Assembly (NCBI GenBank): GCA_023453125.1
Contig: JAEXUB010000274.1
Span: forward strand, 1-12,037
Source: Bacteroidota bacterium
Lineage (GTDB): Bacteria > Bacteroidota > Ignavibacteria > Ignavibacteriales > Melioribacteraceae
Reading direction: 5' to 3'
Length of the DNA: 12,037 nt
The position numbers were made by a program, and so were the translations under genes. A model generated the notes under the pieces. It had not been told where the DNA came from. It searched no databases and was given only the letters and a program-made list of their open reading frames with translations. Of this stretch, positions 6,055-12,037 are shown piece by piece; positions within the stretch are counted from its first letter, which is position 1; each line of letters begins with the position of its first letter.

Positions 6055-7800
6055 CTACTCGATTATTGATTGAATTTTTGTCTGGTATAAATTTCTTCTC
6101 TTCAGCGATTCGGAAGAGTCTGTCTTTATTTCGAATACCTCTGCGCTTTTCGATCTGCCGCGGCTTTCAAGAATTCCGCGCAGGTCTTTCCAGTTCTTTA
6201 TAAGCTTGTATTTGAGGCCGTATCCTTTAACAATATTGCCAAAATTCAGATTCAGAGGAGTCTTAAAAAACTCAAAAACATTTTTATGCTTTGCAATGGG
6301 GAGGTGCTCAAATATACCGCCGCCGTTGTTGTTTATCAGAATAATCCGCAGAGGTATGGATTTCATTCCGCTAACGGCAAGAGCATTAAGATCGTGGTAG
6401 AATGCAAGGTCCCCCGTTATAAGATACGAAGGTAGTTCAGACCGGGAAGCAATGCCGAGAGCGGTCGAGATTAAACCGTCAATTCCGCTCGCTCCCCGGT
6501 TGGTAAATACATTTATTTTTTTATCAGAAACAGGAGCATAAGAATCGAAATCGCGCACGGGAAGAGAGTTAGAGATAATAAGATTGCACTCGCCAGGCAG
6601 AGATGAGATAATTTCGTTTACAATTCTCCCTTCGAAAGGGAAAGGGGCATTATTTATTAAATCGGCTTTGTAATTTGATGCAATAAAATCGAGAACTTTC
6701 AATTTATTAAACCATCCGAAAGAGGCCTTATGTCTGCCGAGCAGCTTGAGAACATTGGAGCAGAAGGAAGAGACCGTCATGGGAATCGTCTTTTTAGCAG
6801 TCCCCGAAGGGTCGGTCCAGTCGCCGAATTCATTTATAAGATATTTTTCAGAGTGTGAGGATTTGAAAAAATCGAGCATTGAGGCAGAAGTCGGGGCCGC
6901 ACCGAACTGGATAATAATACGGGGAGAATAGTTCTCTGCAAATTTGGATGATGCACAAAGTCTTGAGAAATTCTCAATTATGTTTTTATCAAGATTCATA
7001 CCGAACCTTAATCCGGCAGCTCCGTCAGCAATTACCGGATATCCGGTTTTGTTCGACAACTGTGCAATTAATTTTGCCGAGTCATATGAATAGTATCCGC
7101 TGCCGCAAAAAATTATCCCTCTTTCAGTTACAGTAATCTTTTTAATAATACCCGATCCCTTTGAAAGAGAATGTCCCGGTTTTGCAGAAATCTTCTTCGT
7201 ATTTCCCGGAGCAATTTTTTTAATAAGAGAGTCGGTAATTATATCAGTGAAATTATCGGGTTCAAAAGGTTTGTCAAATGGAATGTTTAAGTGTACCGGC
7301 CCTCTGTCTGTATGAGCGGCAATATTAAATGCCTTTATCAATTCCTGTTTAAGAATATTGAGAGGTCTTTCCTCAACAGCGGGCATCGGGAGCTCGCAAG
7401 AGTAACGGATATGATTCTTAAAAATGTTTTTCTGGTTTATAGTCTGGTTTGCCCCCATATTGCGAAGATGCGGAGGCCTGTCTGCCGTGGCAATGATTAA
7501 AGGCACTCTTGACTGGTAAGCCTCAATAATTGCGGGGTAAAGTTCTGCAGCAGCGGTGCCCGATGTAGTAACAACCAGAACCGGGGAGCCTGTTTGCTTT
7601 GCAATGCCGAGAGCGAAAAAAGCAGAACTTCTTTCATCGACCATAATATGGCATTTAATTCTGTTGTTCGATGCTAATGCATAAGTAAGCGGAGTGCTTC
7701 TTGAACCTGGGGATATGGATGCATTTTTTACTCCAAGGCTTATAAGCTGTTCAACAAGAAGCCGCGCCCATACAATATTTCTATTTACTTTAATTTTCAT
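6055..7800 (-). CDS. menD: 2-Succinyl-5-enolpyruvyl-6-hydroxy-3-cyclohexene-1-carboxylate (SEPHCHC) synthase
   Basis: The 581-residue ThDP-dependent enzyme joins isochorismate and 2-oxoglutarate (with decarboxylation) to form SEPHCHC, the committed step. Using the ATG at 7798-7800, the N-terminal Pyr domain shows I-S-P-G-S-R-S-T-P-L (29-38) and the catalytic Glu in D-E-R-S-S (E56), followed by V-T-T-S-G-T-A-A-A-E-L-Y-P. The C-terminal PP domain shows N-R-G-A-S-G-I-D-G (435-443) and the ThDP/Mg motif G-D-L-A-F-Y-H-D (463-470) to N-N-N-G-G-G-I-F (490-497). The length is normal for MenD. A TTG two codons further upstream (7804-7806) is an alternative start. Neither has a clear Shine-Dalgarno sequence, and ATG is preferred. 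The start lies inside the end of menF (11-base overlap), so translation is probably coupled. Confidence 0.95.
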   Translation of the reverse strand: MKIKVNRNIVWARLLVEQLISLGVKNASISPGSRSTPLTYALASNNRIKCHIMVDERSSAFFALGIAKQTGSPVLVVTTSGTAAAELYPAIIEAYQSRVPLIIATADRPPHLRNMGANQTINQKNIFKNHIRYSCELPMPAVEERPLNILKQELIKAFNIAAHTDRGPVHLNIPFDKPFEPDNFTDIITDSLIKKIAPGNTKKISAKPGHSLSKGSGIIKKITVTERGIIFCGSGYYSYDSAKLIAQLSNKTGYPVIADGAAGLRFGMNLDKNIIENFSRLCASSKFAENYSPRIIIQFGAAPTSASMLDFFKSSHSEKYLINEFGDWTDPSGTAKKTIPMTVSSFCSNVLKLLGRHKASFGWFNKLKVLDFIASNYKADLINNAPFPFEGRIVNEIISSLPGECNLIISNSLPVRDFDSYAPVSDKKINVFTNRGASGIDGLISTALGIASRSELPSYLITGDLAFYHDLNALAVSGMKSIPLRIILINNNGGGIFEHLPIAKHKNVFEFFKTPLNLNFGNIVKGYGLKYKLIKNWKDLRGILESRGRSKSAEVFEIKTDSSESLKRRNLYQTKIQSIIE

Positions 7801-9160
7801 ATTCAAATATCGAAAAAATCGGCTTAAGTTTTATCTCTGTTTCTTCATATTCTGAAACCGGATCGGAACCATCAACAATACCGCATCCCGAAAAGGCATA
7901 CAGCTTATCTTCTTTTATAAGCGCTGAGCGTATTGCAACGGCAAATTCCCCTTCGTCATAAAGATTGAACCAGCCCGCGATTCCCGAATAAAGTCCTCTC
8001 TCATAAGATTCATTCTTCTGTATAAAATCAATGGCTTTCTCTTTCGGAATGCCGCATACTGCCGGGGTGGGATGAAGCGAAGAAACGAGATCTAAAAAGA
8101 ATTTATCTTCTTTAATTGTGCCTTTAATTTTAGTCTTGAGATGCTGGATATTTTCAAGTTTAATTAATTCGGGATTTCTGTCATATTCAATGTTATCTGC
8201 AAACGGTTTTACAACCTCTAATATATAATCGGTAACAAACTGCTGCTCATTAAGGTTTTTTCTGCTGCTGAGAAGCTGTTCCGAAAGGAGGGAATCCTCT
8301 GAAGGGGAGCCGCTTCTTTTAATTGAGCCGGCAAGGGCCTCGGTCTCTATTATACCGTCTGAAATTCTTAGAAGTCTTTCGGGGGTAATGCCGAAGAAAA
8401 CAGAATTGTTAACCTTATTAAAGAAAGTAACACAAGCCGGGTATCTTCCGGAACTCTCCAGGAGCTTTTCGTAAGATAAATTTCCTTCAAGATCGAAACT
8501 GGTCATTCTGGAAAGCACGACTTTAGAGAAAGAACCCTTTTTAATTTCAGACAAGGCATTTTCAACCAAATCACACCAATCATTTAGCGGGAGGTCGATT
8601 CTATTAGAAATTCGGCAGATTTGAACTGTTTTAGGAGGGGATGGAGAAAAAATTTTTTCTAAAAATGAATTAAAATCATCAAAAATTAAATTTTTCGATT
8701 TTTCGGTCGAAAAATTATAAACCATCCTGCAGATTGATTTGTCTAATACCAAGAATTGTTTAGGGATAAACCAATTAAGGTTAAAAGAAGTATCCCAGAT
8801 TGAATTAGTGCAGAAAGGCTTAAATTGGGCATTTCCGAGGAAAAGAGGAGTTTTTTTGAGGACGTCAGAATCCTTATTACTTATTATCTCTGATTTTAAA
8901 TAATTAAAAATTTCTTTTTTCAGGGATAATTGTTTTAAGCCGAAAACTTTTTCAAGGTCGATGCGTCCAATTGAATGGAAAAGTAGGCTCTCTTTTGGCT
9001 GATGCCAGAAAAACTGCGAATCCGGACTGAAAAAGATGTTTTTTGAACCATTGATTATTGTTTCTCTCTCTACCGGAAAAATAAACTGTCCCATTCTGCA
9101 ATTTTTACCGGATAAGGAGTCAAGAAATTTCTGAAATTCTTCTTTAAGATCTATCTGCAT
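7790..9160 (-). CDS. menF: Isochorismate synthase
   Basis: The 456-residue chorismate-utilising enzyme isomerises chorismate to isochorismate. The C-terminal catalytic domain (from about 190) is well conserved: F-S-K-V-V-L-S-R with the general-base Lys (K213), E-T-E-A-L-A-G-S (272-279, E274 the general acid), Q-Q-F-V-T-D-Y (306-312), L-H-P-T-P-A-V-C-G (362-370), E-S-Y-E-R-G-L-Y-S-G (384-393) and the Mg-binding Glu cluster S-E-Y-E-E-T-E (436-442). The N-terminal 185 residues are less conserved and AT-rich at the DNA level, but the frame is intact. EntC or salicylate synthases share the fold; the adjacent menD decides for MenF. It is the first gene of the men operon, with a candidate promoter in the 112-base divergent spacer to the MarR gene. 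No clear Shine-Dalgarno sequence precedes the ATG. Confidence 0.94.
   Translation of the reverse strand: MQIDLKEEFQKFLDSLSGKNCRMGQFIFPVERETIINGSKNIFFSPDSQFFWHQPKESLLFHSIGRIDLEKVFGLKQLSLKKEIFNYLKSEIISNKDSDVLKKTPLFLGNAQFKPFCTNSIWDTSFNLNWFIPKQFLVLDKSICRMVYNFSTEKSKNLIFDDFNSFLEKIFSPSPPKTVQICRISNRIDLPLNDWCDLVENALSEIKKGSFSKVVLSRMTSFDLEGNLSYEKLLESSGRYPACVTFFNKVNNSVFFGITPERLLRISDGIIETEALAGSIKRSGSPSEDSLLSEQLLSSRKNLNEQQFVTDYILEVVKPFADNIEYDRNPELIKLENIQHLKTKIKGTIKEDKFFLDLVSSLHPTPAVCGIPKEKAIDFIQKNESYERGLYSGIAGWFNLYDEGEFAVAIRSALIKEDKLYAFSGCGIVDGSDPVSEYEETEIKLKPIFSIFEYEN
8689..8716. repeat. 10-bp inverted repeat inside menF in a very AT-rich patch
   Basis: AATTTTTCGA (8689-8698) and TCGAAAAATT (8707-8716) are exact reverse complements separated by 8 bases. 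TTTTTCG is also repeated directly in the spacer. The patch lies at the junction between the variable N-terminal and conserved catalytic parts of MenF (about residues 149-158). The adjoining 60 bases 8641-8700 contain only 9 G or C. It could form an RNA hairpin early in the operon or simply reflect A/T bias. Confidence 0.4.
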
Positions 9161-9176
9161 TGCACGGCATCAATTT

Positions 9177-9192
9177 TATATAATTAAATATA
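9177..9192. promoter_or_regulatory. Candidate operator: inverted repeat in the menF-marR spacer
   Basis: TATAT (9177-9181) and ATATA (9188-9192) flank a 6-base AATTAA centre. The 16-base element covers the proposed -7 box and start point of the men promoter. MarR regulators usually bind AT-rich inverted repeats of about 16-20 bp in divergent spacers next to their own gene, so this is a reasonable operator guess. The sequence is all A/T and may be chance. Confidence 0.28.
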
Positions 9193-9215
9193 GTTTATGT
9201 TTTGGAAGTTTCAAA
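9185..9215 (-). promoter_or_regulatory. Candidate promoter of the men operon
   Basis: On the minus strand, TTTG (9212-9215) is followed after exactly 19 bases by TATATTTA (9185-9192), one mismatch from TAnnTTTG. This is the -33/-7 layout of the Bacteroidota primary sigma factor. Transcription would start near 9179, giving a menF leader of about 20 bases. It is the only promoter-like match in the window with both elements at the right spacing. Confidence 0.5.
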
Positions 9216-9266
9216 TCAGAGCAGTAAAAAAGAAAAATAGTAAAATCAATTAAAATCAAATCTGAG
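9211..9266. repeat. Pair of 11-bp near-identical direct repeats upstream of the MarR gene
   Basis: TCAAATCAGAG (9211-9221) and TCAAATCTGAG (9256-9266) differ at one base and are 45 bases apart. The first covers the -33 box of the men promoter; the second ends in the GAGG Shine-Dalgarno sequence of the MarR gene. Each is a rough TCA-n4-TGA/AGA dyad. They could be paired regulator sites or coincidence. Confidence 0.25.
9241..9260. repeat. Short tandem 10-bp repeat in the MarR leader
   Basis: TAAAATCAAT (9241-9250) is followed immediately by TAAAATCAAA (9251-9260). It is an AT-rich two-copy tandem repeat just before the MarR ribosome binding site. Probably a slippage product; a regulatory role is speculative. 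Confidence 0.35.
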
Positions 9267-9272
9267 GAATAT

Positions 9273-9698
9273 ATGGTCGCTCAAGATACCAGTCTAACTT
9301 TTGAGTTGTGGGATAAATTTTCCCGTACATATGATAAAATAAAAAAGGTGCAGACAAAACATATTTTTGAAAAGAATCTGACGGCTCCTCAATACGGTGT
9401 TCTTGAAACACTTTATAAAAACGGTCCGATGCCTTTAAAGAAAATCAGCGAAGAGCTGATGGTAACAGGTGCAAATATAACCTGTGTAGTTGATAATCTT
9501 GAAAAAGAAGAATATGTAAGAAGAGTCCATTCAAAGGACGACCGCAGGGTAATAAATGCGGAACTTACGGAAAAAGGGAAAATGAAAGTAACACAGATAT
9601 TCCCCGAATATTCGAACCATCTGGTAAGAATGCTCTCTATTCTATCTGAAGAAGAGCAGGGGCATTTTGTAAAAATGCTGGAAAAACTTAATTCCTGA
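9273..9698 (+). CDS. MarR-family winged-helix transcriptional regulator
   Basis: The 141-residue protein has the usual MarR length and build. An N-terminal dimer helix is followed by L-T-A-P-Q-Y-G-V-L-E-T-L (37-48), then the helix-turn-helix P-L-K-K-I-S-E-E-L...G-A-N-I-T-C-V-V-D-N-L-E (54-77). The wing with K-D-D-R-R (88-92) comes next, and a C-terminal dimer helix closes the protein. Such proteins are dimeric DNA-binding repressors released by small phenolic or quinone ligands or by thiol oxidation. The only Cys (C71) lies in the recognition helix. It is divergent from menF across a 112-base spacer, which suggests but does not prove control of the men operon and itself. The ATG has GAGG (9264-9267) 5 bases upstream. 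Its TGA is directly followed by the complement of the prmA stop, leaving no gap. The ligand is unknown. Confidence 0.92.
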   Translation: MVAQDTSLTFELWDKFSRTYDKIKKVQTKHIFEKNLTAPQYGVLETLYKNGPMPLKKISEELMVTGANITCVVDNLEKEEYVRRVHSKDDRRVINAELTEKGKMKVTQIFPEYSNHLVRMLSILSEEEQGHFVKMLEKLNS

Positions 9699-10544
9699 TT
9701 ATTTGACGAAGACTAAAGCAATCCACTCTTCGAGTGATGCCTTTTCGAGAAGCTTTAGCCCTTTTGCACTGTAATGGTTTACAATTTCCTCTTCATCGGT
9801 TGTAAGCAAGCCGGACAAAACGAGTGTCCCGCTTGCTTTCAGCTTGCCGTATAAATGATCCCCGATATCGAGAAGAATATGCTTGTTAATGTTGGCCAGA
9901 ATCATGTCAAAATCGTTTTCGGACACATCTTTAGTTTCGCAGAGTCTTATTTCAACTTTATCATTTAAACCGTTAAGCGCTACATTCTCATTCCCGTTCA
10001 GGAGACACCATTCGTCATTATCAATGCCAACGGCTTGAGAGGCTCCAAGAAGAACCGCCCCGATAGCGAGAACCCCGGTTCCGCATCCGACGTCGAGTAC
10101 CTTTGCGCCATTAGCAATATACTTTTCCATAAATCCTATTACGAGTCTGGTAGTCTGATGTTCCCCTGTGCCGAATGACATCTTAGGATCTATTTTAATA
10201 ATTACCTGTCCTTCTTTTGGAGTGTATTCTTTAAATGAAGGCTTGATAACCACTTTATCGGTAACCTCAATAACACGTACTTTCTTTTCCCACTCCTCGT
10301 TCCAGTTCCTGTTTTCAATATTTTCTTCGGTTATTGAATAGGAATCAATAAGATTCTCATCATTAAAGGCCTTAAGAATGGTTTCTACATCATCCTTCAA
10401 AACGCCGCTTTCCTCCGAAGCAAAAAGAATAAGGCTGTTATCCAGTTCGTTAATCCCCTCAATGTTAAGTTCCCAGAAAGCTCCGCTGAGAAGGTCTGAA
10501 TTAAATGGGGTAAAAGAAACTATATACTCTTTATAATTTTTCAT
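9699..10544 (-). CDS. prmA: Ribosomal protein L11 methyltransferase
   Basis: The 281-residue class I SAM-dependent methyltransferase trimethylates ribosomal protein L11. The PrmA signature runs from K-I-D-P-K-M-S-F-G-T-G-E-H-Q-T-T (117-132) to SAM motif I D-V-G-C-G-T-G (151-157). G-I-D-N-D (173-177) follows at the end of strand beta2, then the catalytic-loop region M-I-L-A-N-I-N (214-220). The N-terminal about 90 residues form the L11-binding domain, including the R-N-W-N-E-E-W (79-85) stretch typical of the family. The length is normal. The ATG lies 2 bases after the dacB stop, so the two genes are probably co-transcribed. It converges on the MarR gene with adjoining stop codons and no terminator space. 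Confidence 0.95.
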   Translation of the reverse strand: MKNYKEYIVSFTPFNSDLLSGAFWELNIEGINELDNSLILFASEESGVLKDDVETILKAFNDENLIDSYSITEENIENRNWNEEWEKKVRVIEVTDKVVIKPSFKEYTPKEGQVIIKIDPKMSFGTGEHQTTRLVIGFMEKYIANGAKVLDVGCGTGVLAIGAVLLGASQAVGIDNDEWCLLNGNENVALNGLNDKVEIRLCETKDVSENDFDMILANINKHILLDIGDHLYGKLKASGTLVLSGLLTTDEEEIVNHYSAKGLKLLEKASLEEWIALVFVK

Positions 10545-10546
10545 TC

Positions 10547-11977
10547 TTACTCATCCTTATCCGATTTAATTAAATAAATAGCCCTGCAAATTTCATCCTG
10601 AAGCGCCCGGATTCTCTTCTGTCCTCCGGTAAAATTTTGTATAAAAAGCGCAAATGCCATTGTATGTCCGTGAGTGGTTGTAATATATCCTGCCAGTGTA
10701 GAAACGCCGCTTACCGATCCGGTTTTTGCGTTTATGTTCTCCAGGTGCGAAAAATCCTGAAACCTGTTCTTAAGAGTACCGTCCACCCCGCCAACCGGAA
10801 GAGATCTCAAGAAAGGCTCATATATAGCAGGCTGCCAGCGTACAAATTTTAATGTTTCAATAAGTAATTCTGCAGAGACGAGGTTGTAAAACGATAGCCC
10901 CGAGCCGTCCACAATTCTGTAATTCTTCTTTTTCATCCCGGTAAGAGTAATAAGACTGTCAATAAATTTAATTCCGTCTGCCGCGGTAACTTTTCTTTTA
11001 AGCTGTTCGTATGCAATTGCACGCAAAATCATTTCGGCATTCAGATTGTCGCTCTCTTTATTTGCCCGGTTAACGGCATTTAAGAGAGAATGATTAACTT
11101 CTCCTATTTTTATTGCGCTTAACGGAGCCTTAAGAGTATCTGCTTTGCCCGATAATTCAATTCCGTTATTCTTTAGAGATGAATTTAATAATGAGAGGAA
11201 ATAGCGTTCCGGAAAGACAATATTAATGTGTGCGGTGTCAGGTTTGCCATTAATACCTGCCGTGCCGGTAATTACAATTTCATTTTTTCTGTTAACCCAG
11301 TTCCGCTCAACTTTAACAATCGTTGTATCGGCTGAATCGCAAAGGGCGCGGTTGATAATTTTTACAAAATCGTTTGCAGGATCAAGAGTTATAACCGGTC
11401 TTTCTCCCTCTGCCGATGGGGAAACAATAACATCGACCGAATTTTTATTAACCGGGAGGGAATTCAGATATGGAAAATCCCTGTCGGAATCATCATCCCA
11501 CATCCATCCTTTACCCCAGAAGAGGGAATCCCCTTTTGAAATATCCGCATAAATATTCCCGTTTATTTTTCTGATGCCGGCATTCTTTATTTTAAGTGAT
11601 ATGCTGTCCAAATCGATTGAGGAAAGGTCGGGGGAAAAGCCCCCTTCAATAAAGATATTCCCGGTCAGGATTGAGTCTTCAATTGCGCCTGTATAATGGA
11701 TGCCGGTCGTAAATTGATAATCTGGTTTCAGGAAGTGGAGTGCTGCCGCAGTAGTTAATAATTTCAGGACAGATGCGGGACGCATAAGCTGTTTTTCATT
11801 TCTTTCAAAAATGCGAATCCCGTCGGTAAGATCGTATACCGAGAGGGCAATCTGGGTAGAGTCAAAGACCGGCCGGCTAAGAATTGAATCCAGCTTTCCC
11901 CTGAAAATGTAAGAGCCTCCCTGCGCATAGCAGAGGGAGGCTGCAAGAAAAATAAATATTATAATCAGTTTTTTCAT
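10547..11977 (-). CDS. dacB: D-alanyl-D-alanine carboxypeptidase/endopeptidase (PBP4, peptidase S13)
   Basis: The 476-residue exported class C low-molecular-mass penicillin-binding protein trims or cleaves peptidoglycan cross-links in the periplasm. It has a Sec signal peptide (MKK, hydrophobic about 4-16, C-Y-A before Q19). All three active-site motifs are present: S-V-L-K (S69 nucleophile, K72), S-D-N (309-311) and K-T-G (418-420). The long insertion between the first two motifs is typical of S13/PBP4, and D-G-S-G-L-S (357-362) is a further family signature. The length is normal. The ATG lies 3 bases after the stop of the upstream minus-strand gene (TAA-TAA-ATG), and prmA follows 2 bases later, so the gene sits within a multi-gene transcript. 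Confidence 0.94.
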   Translation of the reverse strand: MKKLIIIFIFLAASLCYAQGGSYIFRGKLDSILSRPVFDSTQIALSVYDLTDGIRIFERNEKQLMRPASVLKLLTTAAALHFLKPDYQFTTGIHYTGAIEDSILTGNIFIEGGFSPDLSSIDLDSISLKIKNAGIRKINGNIYADISKGDSLFWGKGWMWDDDSDRDFPYLNSLPVNKNSVDVIVSPSAEGERPVITLDPANDFVKIINRALCDSADTTIVKVERNWVNRKNEIVITGTAGINGKPDTAHINIVFPERYFLSLLNSSLKNNGIELSGKADTLKAPLSAIKIGEVNHSLLNAVNRANKESDNLNAEMILRAIAYEQLKRKVTAADGIKFIDSLITLTGMKKKNYRIVDGSGLSFYNLVSAELLIETLKFVRWQPAIYEPFLRSLPVGGVDGTLKNRFQDFSHLENINAKTGSVSGVSTLAGYITTTHGHTMAFALFIQNFTGGQKRIRALQDEICRAIYLIKSDKDE

Positions 11978-11980
11978 TTA

Positions 11981-12037
11981 TTAAAAGTACTCGCGCTCCC
12001 TGAAATCCACGCCGACTTCCTCGGTTACGAATTTCTT
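11981..12037 (-). CDS. C-terminal end of an unidentified protein (partial)
   Basis: A minus-strand frame is open from the window edge to a TAA at 11981-11983 and encodes 18 residues ending E-V-G-V-D-F-R-E-R-E-Y-F. A second TAA follows in frame (11978-11980), directly before the dacB ATG. The close spacing to dacB and the unbroken frame suggest the end of the preceding gene in the same operon. Eighteen residues are too few to name it, and a chance open frame cannot be excluded. Confidence 0.5.
   Translation of the reverse strand, partial: KKFVTEEVGVDFREREYF

Noticed and set aside
8600..8960. AT-rich menF segment as a horizontally acquired insert or frameshifted region
   Set aside because: The reading frame is continuous, the total length fits isochorismate synthases, and the variable N-terminal domain explains the drift.
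11226..11552. A 108-codon plus-strand open frame opposite dacB
   Set aside because: dacB has a signal peptide and all three active-site motifs in the other strand; the antisense frame has no family features or start context.
1..12037. CRISPR arrays, insertion sequences, tRNA or rRNA genes
   Set aside because: No regularly spaced repeats, transposase-like frames, terminal inverted repeats or RNA gene motifs were seen on either strand.

Overview
The window reads as ordinary bacterial chromosome dominated by a menaquinone (vitamin K2) biosynthesis operon. The host looks like a member of the Bacteroidota/Ignavibacteriota/Chlorobiota group. The evidence is TAnnTTTG-type promoter elements ahead of several genes, a histidine kinase end with the G-Y-T-R-R-F-D-G-T-G-L-G-L-A pattern common in Ignavibacteria, MORN_2-repeat secreted proteins, and moderate GC (about 40% by eye). 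Some genes have usable Shine-Dalgarno sequences (AGGAG, GAGG, AGAGG), which fits Ignavibacteria better than Bacteroidia. The phylum is an inference; no rRNA is present.

Layout from left to right. The tail of a histidine kinase (+) ends at 176, tail to tail with a secreted 16-unit MORN_2-repeat protein (-). A 111-base divergent spacer follows, then a small hotdog thioesterase (+) whose end overlaps the end of menE. From about 9160 down to 1965 runs a tight minus-strand operon in transcription order menF, menD, menH, menB, menA, menE. Junctions are overlapping or a few bases apart, except for a 55-base gap with a hairpin before menE. Across a 112-base divergent spacer from menF lies a MarR-family regulator (+). 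Its stop codon abuts that of prmA (-). prmA lies 2 bases after dacB (-), which lies 3 bases after the end of a further unidentified minus-strand gene cut by the window edge.

The men genes encode chorismate to isochorismate (MenF), SEPHCHC (MenD), SHCHC (MenH), then OSB activation (MenE), ring closure to DHNA-CoA (MenB), and prenylation of DHNA (MenA). The convergent thioesterase is a good candidate for DHNA-CoA hydrolysis. The o-succinylbenzoate synthase MenC, the final methyltransferase MenG/UbiE and the polyprenyl diphosphate synthase are not in the window.

I see no mobile element, CRISPR array, tRNA or rRNA, and no gene-free stretch over about 300 bases. No new multi-gene system is evident. 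The points most worth a second look are: both stop codons of one convergent pair sit symmetrically in the two arms of a hairpin; the MarR/menF divergent control region has an inverted repeat on a convincing men promoter; menA occupies the usual menC slot; and the MORN protein has an exactly periodic 8+8 repeat architecture.
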